NCBI GenBank assembly: GCA_027047745.1
Contig: JALTUB010000344.1
Span: 1-11,897 of the forward strand
Source: Sulfurimonas sp.
GTDB taxonomy: Bacteria > Campylobacterota > Campylobacteria > Campylobacterales > Sulfurimonadaceae
DNA: 11,897 nucleotides
Direction of reading: 5' to 3'
Below, in pieces: positions 1 to 7,500 of the stretch (positions are counted from its first letter, which is position 1; the number at the start of each line of letters is the position of its first letter). The notes below the pieces were generated by a model that did no database searches, was not told the origin of the DNA, and saw nothing but the letters and a program-made list of their open reading frames with translations. The translations under genes and the position numbers were made by a program.

Positions 1-1
1 T

Positions 2-1030
2 TATAAATGGCTAAATAAATTTGACCGATCTGGAAAAATGGATGAACTTCAAGACCACTATTTTGAGTTTTTAAGCATATTTGACTACTACGACACAGAA
101 GTTTTTTATAAAAGACTTAAAACAAGATTACCAAAATATAAAAAATATTTCATGGATGCAGGTAAAAAGTACAATATCCCTTGGATTATATTGGCTGCTG
201 TTTCATATCAAGAATCATATTGGAACCCAAAAGCTACAAGTAAAACAGGTGTTCGTGGTATGATGATGCTAACAAACAGAACTGCGAAATTATTAGGTGT
301 AAAAAATAGACTTAATCCAAAAGAGAGTATTTATGGTGGGGCAAAATATCTTAGAACCATAGAGAAACGACTTCCTCCAGAGATAAAAGATTTAAACCGT
401 TGGTACTTTACACTAGCTTCTTATAATGTAGGTTACGGGCATATTTTAGATGCTCAAATACTAGCAAGAAAACTAAATAAAAATCCTTACTCTTGGATTG
501 ATATAAAAGATGTTTTACCTCTCTTATCACATAGAAGATATTTTAAAGATTTAAAACATGGATATGCTAGAGGTGAAGAACCAGTTAAATATGCTGATTC
601 TATTCATACTTATTATGATATTATCATCAAATACGAAAAGCAGGAAGAGAAGAAAAAAATGCTTTTAGAAAAGCAGAAAATGGTTCAAAAAAAGATTGCT
701 GAAGCTAAGATAAAAGCTGATGAATATAATAGAAAAATAAATAAAGGAAAGATTAACCTTAAAGTGATACCAAAGCATCATTTATGGGTTGGATATATAG
801 ATATAAAAACAAAGAAAAAGTATCAAACAGTGCTTAAAAAGTCCTTAACTATAAATCCACATAAAAACTGGTTACTTCTTTTTGGACCTGGAAAAATAGA
901 GCTTGAGATAAACCATAAAATCAAAAAGTATTCATCTAAAAAGAATATGCGTTTCAAATATGTAAATGGAAAGTTTAAAAAGATAAGCGTCAGAGAATTT
1001 AGACGCTTAAACAGGGGAAGAAAGTGGTAA
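2..1030 (+). CDS. mltF: MltF-like membrane-bound lytic murein transglycosylase, 5' end cut off by window
   Basis: Cleaves the MurNAc-GlcNAc bond of peptidoglycan with 1,6-anhydro product formation, in the periplasm or at the outer membrane. The frame is open from base 2, so the ATG at 38 is internal. The first residues are the tail of the solute-binding-like domain found in MltF. Numbering from that Met, a goose-lysozyme-like SLT domain spans about 34-195. It has the catalytic Glu59 in AVSYQESYW, the GVRGMMMLT motif (71-79), the ASYNVGYGH motif (127-135) and the GYARGEE motif (175-181), all close to E. coli MltF. A Lys/Glu-rich coiled coil (about 198-238) and a basic C-terminal domain (about 247-330, LWVGYIDI to GRKW) follow. 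E. coli MltF lacks both, as I recall it. That domain resembles the C-terminal beta domain of RodZ (inference). The stop codon abuts the convergent mutase stop with no gap. The signal peptide and promoter lie outside the window. Confidence 0.88.
   Translation, partial: YKWLNKFDRSGKMDELQDHYFEFLSIFDYYDTEVFYKRLKTRLPKYKKYFMDAGKKYNIPWIILAAVSYQESYWNPKATSKTGVRGMMMLTNRTAKLLGVKNRLNPKESIYGGAKYLRTIEKRLPPEIKDLNRWYFTLASYNVGYGHILDAQILARKLNKNPYSWIDIKDVLPLLSHRRYFKDLKHGYARGEEPVKYADSIHTYYDIIIKYEKQEEKKKMLLEKQKMVQKKIAEAKIKADEYNRKINKGKINLKVIPKHHLWVGYIDIKTKKKYQTVLKKSLTINPHKNWLLLFGPGKIELEINHKIKKYSSKKNMRFKYVNGKFKKISVREFRRLNRGRKW
974..1009 (-). terminator. Intrinsic terminator of the mutase gene, embedded in mltF 3' coding end
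   Basis: A perfect 8-bp inverted repeat TAAGCGTC/GACGCTTA (984-991 and 1002-1009) has a 10-nt loop. Read on the minus strand it is followed directly by TCTTTTTAAA, a U-rich tail. It starts 21 nt past the mutase stop codon. Read on the plus strand it is followed by AACAGGGG, so it should terminate only minus-strand transcripts. It also encodes the SVREFRRL part of MltF. Confidence 0.65.
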
Positions 1031-2389
1031 TTATAGAGACTTTTTAGCCTCTATGATCAACGAGTTTATCGCACTCTCGTAACGCTTTGCTTCATCTTGT
1101 GATGTTGATTCAAAACGAGTTACAAGCACTGGTGTTGTGTTTGAAGCACGAACAAGCCCCCAACCATTTTCAAAGTTTATACGAACCCCATCAACTTCTA
1201 TAATGTCTTTGATAGTTGGAAATGACGCAGGTGGATTTTTTAGCAACTCTTTTACTCTATCTATGATTTTAAACTTTTGAGCCTCTGTTGTTTGCACCTT
1301 TATCTCTTCAGTTGAAAATACCTTTGGAAGTTTTGCAAGCTCTTCATCTAAATCAATACCGTCATGAACTAACTCTAACATTCTAAGAGTAGCATAAATA
1401 GCATCATCATAACCAAAGTAACGATTTTTAAAGAATACATGTCCACTTACTTCACATGCTAAGTCTGCGTTTACCTCTTTCATTTTTACTTTTAAGTTTG
1501 AGTGTCCTGTTTTATACATGATAGCTTTTGCACCGCGTTTTGTAAGCTCATCATACATAACTTGAGAGCATTTCACTTCACCAACAACAGTTGGCTTATC
1601 CATCTTCAAAGAAAAGAGAAGAGCCATCATATCGCCCTTAATGTTGTTCTCATGAGTAAGAACGGCTATACGGTCAGCATCACCATCATAGGCAAAAGCA
1701 ATATCTCCATAACTTTCTAAAAGCTTTTTAACATCTTCTAAATTATGCTCATCAGAAGGATCTGGATGGTGGTTTGGAAAAGTTCCATCTGGGTCAATAT
1801 AGAGACCTTTTGTTTTTAGTTCTAAACGAGAAAAAATATCTTCAGTAACAACACCTGCAACACCATTTCCACAGTCATACACTATCTTAGTATCCATTCC
1901 TTTTAAATGTTGAAATTCACCAACTAAAAAGTCTATATATCTATCAACTGCATTTATCTTAGTCACATTTCTATCTACTGCTTTTGGCATATCCATATCA
2001 TCACATTCACGACCTAAAGCATAAATATCTTCACCAAAAAATGGTGCTTTATCAATGGTAATCTTAAAACCATTATATTCACTTGGATTGTGAGAACCTG
2101 TTATCATGACTGATGCAGATGGAGTGATACCATCCCACTCCTGATAGTTTGTAAAGTAGTTCACAGGTGTAGGCACAAGTCCCATATCTAAAACTTTTTT
2201 ACCACCTGCATTTAAGCCTCGGACAAGGTACTCAAAGAGTATTGGTGAATGACTTCTAGCATCATAACCAACTGCAACATACTCACCATCTATCTTTGAT
2301 GCAAGTGCATACCCGATACGAACAACACTCTGCTCGTTTAACTCTTTTTCATATATACCACGGATGTCGTATTCTCTATAGATGCTCAT
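1031..2389 (-). CDS. Phosphomannomutase/phosphoglucomutase
   Basis: Alpha-D-phosphohexomutase of the AlgC/ManB/CpsG group. It interconverts hexose 1- and 6-phosphates (mannose and/or glucose) through a phosphoserine and a bisphosphate intermediate. It supplies GDP-mannose or UDP-glucose precursors for LPS, capsule or glycan synthesis in the cytosol. All four domain signatures are present in the 452 residues: YDIRG near the N-terminus (7-11), the active-site loop TGSHNP (97-102, phosphoserine Ser99), the metal loop DGDADR (235-240), the sugar-specificity loop EVSGH (313-317) and the phosphate-binding loop RASNTTP (414-420). Length matches the family (about 450-465). The start is fixed by an AAGGAGA ribosome binding site 5 nt upstream. 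It is transcribed alone, away from the integrase remnant, and its terminator lies in mltF. Whether mannose or glucose is the main substrate cannot be read from sequence, so no symbol is given. Confidence 0.95.
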   Translation of the reverse strand: MSIYREYDIRGIYEKELNEQSVVRIGYALASKIDGEYVAVGYDARSHSPILFEYLVRGLNAGGKKVLDMGLVPTPVNYFTNYQEWDGITPSASVMITGSHNPSEYNGFKITIDKAPFFGEDIYALGRECDDMDMPKAVDRNVTKINAVDRYIDFLVGEFQHLKGMDTKIVYDCGNGVAGVVTEDIFSRLELKTKGLYIDPDGTFPNHHPDPSDEHNLEDVKKLLESYGDIAFAYDGDADRIAVLTHENNIKGDMMALLFSLKMDKPTVVGEVKCSQVMYDELTKRGAKAIMYKTGHSNLKVKMKEVNADLACEVSGHVFFKNRYFGYDDAIYATLRMLELVHDGIDLDEELAKLPKVFSTEEIKVQTTEAQKFKIIDRVKELLKNPPASFPTIKDIIEVDGVRINFENGWGLVRASNTTPVLVTRFESTSQDEAKRYESAINSLIIEAKKSL

Positions 2390-2394
2390 TTAAA

Positions 2395-2428
2395 TCTCCT
2401 TAAACCTTGTCTAATCTCGTGGACAAGG
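2395..2428 (-). promoter_or_regulatory. Mutase leader: 7-bp hairpin just upstream of a strong ribosome binding site
   Basis: On the minus strand, CCTTGTC (2428-2422) and GACAAGG (2411-2405) form a perfect 7-bp stem with a 10-nt loop. Four bases later comes the Shine-Dalgarno AGGAGA (2400-2395), 5 nt before the ATG at 2389. The hairpin could influence translation or RNA stability. No U-run follows it, so it is not a terminator on this strand. Any regulatory role is inference. Confidence 0.35.
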
Positions 2429-2448
2429 GGTTGTTTGGCTTTTTTTGT

Positions 2449-2454
2449 AATATA
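2449..2454 (-). promoter_or_regulatory. Possible -10 element for the mutase gene
   Basis: TATATT on the minus strand sits about 60 nt before the mutase ATG, in an AT-rich stretch, and would place transcript starts just upstream of the leader hairpin. A TTGACA lies further upstream but about 27 nt away, too far for a normal sigma-70 pair. Campylobacterota promoters often lack a defined -35. This is a weak call based on one hexamer. Confidence 0.3.
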
Positions 2455-2539
2455 GTTTTAGTCCCTCACTTAGTGGAACTTTGTCAAATTTATTCATATT
2501 TGTTTGAACTAAAAATGAATTTTATATTTAAGAAATGAC

Positions 2540-2691
2540 ATGATACCGTTAAAAACATTAAACAAAAGAATAGCTACAAGGTCACAAGGGGTCTTTTATA
2601 AGTCTATTTAATCCAATGGATAGATAACGATGGAAGAGCAAAACTAAAGACAGTGGGCAAACACTCTCAAGGAATAAGGATTGCAACTTGT
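2540..2691 (+). pseudogene. Decayed N-terminal fragment of a phage-type tyrosine integrase
   Basis: Two plus-strand frames together read like the arm-binding N-terminus of integrases seen in Campylobacterota genomes. From ATG 2540 a 23-residue frame reads MIPLKTLNKR...TRSQGVFYKSI and stops at 2609-2611. A second frame, open from 2602, continues with VYLIQWIDNDGRAKLK and then TVGKHSQGIRIATC, to about 2691. The pattern GVFYK ... Y-I-W ... K-VGK-S-GIR-..-C is what I recall for this domain. The two parts are out of frame, and about 15-20 residues seem to be missing at the join (about 2602-2612), so both a frameshift and a deletion are likely. The SAM-like and catalytic domains (R-H-R-Y) are absent: beyond 2692 the DNA is antisense tlyA. 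Recognition is by pattern memory only. The fragment is too short to assign an element. Confidence 0.55.
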
Positions 2692-3402
2692 ATAGCTCTT
2701 AGTAAAGTAGTAACAATACTCTATATTTCCATCTTTTCCTGCTAGTTTTGAGGTGGAGGTTGTATCCAATACCCACCCTTTTAATTCACAAGCATCTTCA
2801 AACTTTTTTCTTGCGTTTGCTATCGCTTTTTTATCAAGGACGACACCATTTTTATCTCGTTTTACTTCTCGCCCTACTTCAAACTGTGGTTTAAAAAGTA
2901 AGATAATATCTTGGGTCGCTAACCTATCAACATCATCTAAAATATACAAAAGAGAGATAAATGCAACATCACTGACTACCAAGTCAAACTCTTTATCACT
3001 CTGAAACTCTCGTATATCACAAGACTCATGAGAGTAAACACGAGTATCATTTTTTATGGAAGGATGAAGCTGATTTGAGCCTACATCAACAGCACTCACC
3101 TCAGCTACATTTCTCTCTAGTAAAATCTGAGTAAAACCACCAGTAGAAGAACCGATGTCAAGGGCAACTCTATCTTTAACATCCAAATCAAGTTCATCTA
3201 AAAAGGCTTCTAGTTTAAACGCAGCACGAGAGACATAAGACTTATGCTCTTTTACTTTAACCTCATCACTATCTTGCACTTTAAAAGAGCTTTTTTTAAC
3301 AAGTTTATCATTAACATAAACAAGAGCATCTTTGATAATACTCTGAGCCTTATTACGACTATCTACAAACTCTTTATCTACGAGATAATTATCTAATCGC
3401 AT
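2644..3402 (-). CDS. tlyA: TlyA-family 23S (16S) rRNA cytidine-2'-O-methyltransferase
   Basis: SAM-dependent 2'-O-methylation of rRNA; Campylobacter-type short TlyA targets C1920 of 23S rRNA, and its loss lowers capreomycin sensitivity (family knowledge). An upstream in-frame ATG exists at 3420, but the start at 3402 is preferred. It has GGAG 9 nt upstream, whereas the nearest SD of 3420 is 15 nt away, and MRLDNYLV is the usual beginning of the S4 domain. Numbering from 3420: S4 RNA-binding domain 7-62, SAM motif ALDIGSSTGGFTQ (86-98), and FtsJ-like tetrad candidates Lys69, Asp151 (VSDVAF), Lys177 (FKPQFE) and Glu234 (NIEY). The start overlaps the jetD end by 14 nt, so it is probably translationally coupled and last in the jet operon. 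The final ~16 residues (TSCNPYSLRVFAHCL) are encoded by the antisense strand of the integrase remnant and are probably not ancestral. No clear terminator follows. Confidence 0.92.
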   Translation of the reverse strand: MRLDNYLVDKEFVDSRNKAQSIIKDALVYVNDKLVKKSSFKVQDSDEVKVKEHKSYVSRAAFKLEAFLDELDLDVKDRVALDIGSSTGGFTQILLERNVAEVSAVDVGSNQLHPSIKNDTRVYSHESCDIREFQSDKEFDLVVSDVAFISLLYILDDVDRLATQDIILLFKPQFEVGREVKRDKNGVVLDKKAIANARKKFEDACELKGWVLDTTSTSKLAGKDGNIEYCYYFTKSYTSCNPYSLRVFAHCL

Positions 3403-4555
3403 CAATCTTTTCTCCAACATAATTCAACAAAATTTTCTCCTGTTCTAGCCGAAAATTATTCCCATAATAGTCACTAAAAAGTCGCTCATATATCACTCTT
3501 TCATCTTGAGTTAAACACTCCAAGTTTTTAAAACTTCTCTCACTACTTGCTACTGCCAAATCTGAAGACTCTCTTATCGTAGCATCATCCATCATAAGAG
3601 ATTTAGTCTGAGGAAAGTAGCCTCTAACCTGTGATAGAATTGCAAAACCATCCATATCTATGTCACCCCAGTAGTAGATATTTTTACTCTCTAACCACTT
3701 AGCATTTTTAATACGACCAGCTCCGTAGCCATTGCCAAAGATAACTATAGAGTTTTTCATATCCATAAACGAGAGCATTGTTATCTTATTTTCCACTATA
3801 AAAATATTTTCACACTCTAAATTTAATGCTTCAAATTCCTCTGTAGTAAGCGACATATCACTTAACCCTTGTATGCATAAATCCTCATCTAAGATACGAA
3901 AACGAACAAGTGGCAATTCATATTTTAGTCCATATTTCTTTTCAAAACCATTATCTAAAAGTCTTGTTATACTGGTATCGTAGTTACTTTTATCCAACAC
4001 ATTTTCTAAAAAACTATCAACAACAACTCTGTTTTTTTCTATAAATTTTGTATCAAGACCTTTTATAGGTAACTCACGAATATAGATATTTGGCTGTGGA
4101 TTTTGTAGAAGGAACTTAGATATTGTTAAAACTTTTGTTACTATATCTCTATTTTGCAAAAGTAGATTCGGCTTTTGTAAAAATAGGAGTTTGAGTGATG
4201 TAAATGCCTCTACAGATTCCCTATAAACTTCTACAAACTCCTTAAACTCTTGCAGTTTCCCTAAAAGTCTTAGTAAATCTTCTTGTGTTTGTATCACTAT
4301 ACTCACAGGAAGTCTCTGTTTACCTATGCTCTTAAAATCAAACTCTTGATAATTTAGATAAAGATGGAGTTTCTCAAGAGATTTAATCTCACCTGAGAGC
4401 GTCTGTATAGACTCTCTTAAGCTCTTTTGAGTCGGTTTTTTTAACTTTATAGTGTATGGAAAAAGAGCAGTTTCTTCTATAAATGCGTGAAAAACATCGC
4501 CACTCTCATAGAGTCTTAAAGCTTTTTTTCTTATGCTCTTTACATCATAAAGCAT
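3389..4555 (-). CDS. jetD: Wadjet nuclease subunit JetD (DUF3322/DUF2220, Toprim)
   Basis: The DNA-cleaving partner of the JetABC SMC complex. It resembles topoisomerase VI-A/Spo11, with a Toprim fold, and acts on circular DNA after loop extrusion stalls. The N-terminal half (about 1-200) is the arm-like DUF3322 region. The C-terminal half carries the Toprim signature: Glu255 in IFIVENK, the glycine-rich FGNGYGAG (273-280), and the metal-binding acidic cluster YWGDIDMDGF (295-304, Asp298 and Asp300). A late RLEQEK motif (369-374) supplies acidic residues typical of the family. The nuclease therefore looks intact. Residue 302 is Asp where I recall His in many relatives; this should be checked. 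Length (388) is normal. The start overlaps the jetC stop by 11 nt, with GAGGAG 10 nt upstream. An A7 run (4561-4555) overlaps the start codon. Confidence 0.93.
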   Translation of the reverse strand: MLYDVKSIRKKALRLYESGDVFHAFIEETALFPYTIKLKKPTQKSLRESIQTLSGEIKSLEKLHLYLNYQEFDFKSIGKQRLPVSIVIQTQEDLLRLLGKLQEFKEFVEVYRESVEAFTSLKLLFLQKPNLLLQNRDIVTKVLTISKFLLQNPQPNIYIRELPIKGLDTKFIEKNRVVVDSFLENVLDKSNYDTSITRLLDNGFEKKYGLKYELPLVRFRILDEDLCIQGLSDMSLTTEEFEALNLECENIFIVENKITMLSFMDMKNSIVIFGNGYGAGRIKNAKWLESKNIYYWGDIDMDGFAILSQVRGYFPQTKSLMMDDATIRESSDLAVASSERSFKNLECLTQDERVIYERLFSDYYGNNFRLEQEKILLNYVGEKIDAIR

Positions 4556-7500
4556 TTTTTTGATACTCCTCTATGCTCATAGAAAGAAGTGAGGAGTGCA
4601 TGCCGTCTTGATTATGCACAAAGTGAACACTACGGACAAAAGGTTCTATAACATTTATCTTTGTCTTTGGAGTGATGACAAGCAGCTGGAGATTGAGCTT
4701 TTCAAAAAGTCTTAGAGCATACTTCGTACTCTCATCACTCCCCTTACCAAAAGCTTCATCAATCATCACAAAACGAAAAGAGCGACTTTGTACTTCATTG
4801 TATTCTAACCCAAATTGAAATGCTAGTGAAGATGCTAAAACAGTATAAGCAAGTTTCTCTTTTTGCCCACCAGACTTACCACCACTATGAGCATAATACT
4901 CCTTCTCACTCTCATCACTCACATATCGCTCACTCGCACTAAAGTTAAACCAGTTTCTTACATCAGTGACAAGATTTCGCCATTTTTTATCAACATCACT
5001 ATAGCCCTCACGACCATTAAATCTATCAATGATAGACTTTATCTGTAAAAATTTTCCCTCATCATAACTATTATCATCCCCAATAGCATAAGAGATAGCT
5101 GATTTTAGATCCTGCTTAAACTCTCGTATCTCTTTAATGTTAGAGGGTTCAGCTATAAGAGTAATATATGTGCCACTGTTATATTCTATATCTCTAAGTG
5201 AGTTATTTATCTTAGCGATTTTTGATTCTATCTCTTTAGAATGATGCTCAAGTTCTGCTTGAATCATAGCTGTTTTTTGGATAGTTTTTTCCTTAAATAG
5301 CTCATGAAATCGTTTCTCAAACTTCGGCAAATCATCTCGTTTGAGTTCTGAGAGTTTTGCTCTGTACTCTCCTAGAGAGTCGGTAGATAAATCCATCTCT
5401 TTAGATTCAACACTAAACTTACTTTTATACAGGCTCATAGTGCTAAGTATTTTCTCAGCACTCCTCTGTATTTTCTGAGCATCTCTGCTTATCTCTTGTT
5501 GAATATGTGTATGTAAAAACCTCTCTTTTGCTGCAATATTGTTCAGATTCAAGGAGTCTGACACAAGCTCTTCAAAAAGTTTAGCAAGAGAATCTTGTAG
5601 TTCTTGGGATAACTCTTGTTCCCCACTAAGTGTTTTTAGTTCCAAACCAAATGATTCTATTTTACTCTCCAAAGCACCTATATTTTTACTCAGTGTTTCA
5701 CTCTTTGGCATAAGCTCTACTATCTCTTCTTTTAAAGCTTTAAGTCTCTCTTGGATAGATTTTAAAATATCTGAACTCTTCTCAAACTCCTCAAGTTCTT
5801 GCTTTATCTCTTCTATATACTTTGCCTCGCTATACCAATCTATCTTTGCAAACTCTTTATACTTTCCTATGTCACGAAGTCTATCTCTTTGTCTTTGCAT
5901 AGTTAAAGCTTCTTCTTTTAGGTGCTTTATCTCTGTATCTATAAACGCTATCTTCTCCTCTAATTTTTCTAGCTCACTTACAAAACTTGCAAGTTTTTGT
6001 GCATTGTCCCAGCCTAGCGTCCATCTGCTTCTATTATTAATATCAAAACGGTCATCTTTTTCATGTCTTGAGAGGTTACTTTTAAACTGCCCACTCTGGG
6101 TAAGTGCCTTTTTAAACTTTCTAAACTCATCCATATTTGCCACACAAGGTGTATCGAATCGCTCTTGGAGCATACTGCTAAGGGCATCATAAAATGGACT
6201 ATCTGCTTTTACTTCTATCTTATGAAGCAGTGAGTTTTTTGCTCTCTCAAAATACTCTGTTCTACTTTTTTTAGATAGAACTTTAAGATAAACTAATTTT
6301 CCTCCTAAATGTGTAGCATTGACATACTCACTCACTCGTTCATACAACTCTTCATTGACTAAAAGTGAGAGAGAAAAACTATGCATCACCCTCTCTATAG
6401 CTCCCTGCCACTCACTATCTTTAACCTTAACAAGTTCTCCAACAAATGGCAGATCATTCACATCAAGAGAGAGTGCTTCTGCCATAGTATCACGAATCAT
6501 AGATACTCTTTTAGGGATATTTGAGCGATTTTTTTCTAAAAAATTTATCTCAGCTCTCAACTCTTCTCTTTTATCTTTATGCCTCTGTAGTGAACTTGTA
6601 TTGATAATAAGTTCATTTTGCACTTTTGTAGCTTGTTGCTCTTGAGTCTCTAAAAGCTCTTTTGCCTCTTGAGCATTTTTGAGAAATCTATGCTCATTAG
6701 AGACCGTAGAAAGTGATAATTTTTTTGCAAGTTCATTGTAACTACTATGTGCCTCCTTTTTCTCTTTCAGCTCTTTTTGACTCTGATTTTTGAGTTGCCC
6801 AAGTTGCTTTATTCTATCGCCACCATTGAGTTTAAGTTCTGTGTTAAGTGAGAGTTCACTCTCTCTTTTTTGGGCTAAACTTGCATCTGTTTTTATCTTT
6901 GTACTCTCTGTTTTATGCAGTTCTATCCCTAACTCTTCTATCTTCTTTTGTAAAAGTTCTTTTTTAAATTGAGAAAAATATAGACCAAGAGAATCTCTCA
7001 TCTCTTCACTATGAGACTTCTGTTTTTGCAGTTTCTCATAAGCCTTTGCTTCTCTTTCAAGTGGACTTAAAATCTCTATCTGCTCCTGTGCTTTGAGTAC
7101 AAGAGTGTGAGCATGACTCAGCTCTGAAAAGTTTTTACAAAGCTCATCTATCTTTGTATCTATCTCACTACTCTCTAACATATGTTCTCTTACAAAAGCT
7201 GTCAAATTACCTATGGCTTTGAGTGAAACTGTCTGATAAAAAAGGTTAAGTGCTTGGTCATTTTTGATACCCATAGAGCGTTTAAAATCCTTGGAATACT
7301 CTTTAAAACTTTCATATACCTCCGTATGAGGCAAAGACCTAATAGATTTTTTCAAAGAGCGAATATCTTTAAATCGAGATTCTATAAAATCTTTTTTTAT
7401 CCCCAATTCCCCCTTTGAAGTGATAAAAAACTTCTGCACCTGCTTGTTTGAAATATAGAAAAACTGAGCCACTGTATAGCTCTCTTCATAACCATCATTA

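Noticed and set aside
1033..1054. 6-bp inverted repeat ATAGAG/CTCTAT at the mltF-mutase junction as a plus-strand terminator
   Set aside because: The stem is weak and AT-rich, the T-run lies in the loop and not after the stem, and the bases are the last mutase codons.
2461..2479. Imperfect hairpin GTCCCTCACTTAGTGGAAC as a terminator or operator
   Set aside because: The stem needs a bulge and a mismatch, and no U-run follows on the minus strand, where tlyA would need it. It is too weak to call.
2576..2592. Tandem ACAAGGTC/ACAAGGGG and a 9-bp direct repeat ACAAGGGGT (also at 2423) as att or binding sites
   Set aside because: The tandem copy is explained by integrase codons for T-R-S-Q-G. The 9-bp repeat is short and one copy is part of the leader hairpin. 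No matching copy was noticed beyond jetA.
2611..2620. Near-palindrome ATCCAATGGAT as an operator
   Set aside because: It falls inside the integrase-like reading frame (IQWI codons), is short, and has no second copy.
3403..3420. Upstream ATG of tlyA (MLEKRL before MRLDNYLV) as the real start
   Set aside because: Its nearest SD is 15 nt away, while the internal ATG at 3402 has GGAG at 9 nt and starts exactly at the S4 domain. It cannot be fully excluded.
5539..6192. 217-residue plus-strand open frame opposite jetC
   Set aside because: It is Ser/Leu/Phe-rich low-complexity sequence, the expected shadow of a Glu/Lys/Leu-rich coiled-coil gene. It has no recognisable domain and jetC explains the DNA.
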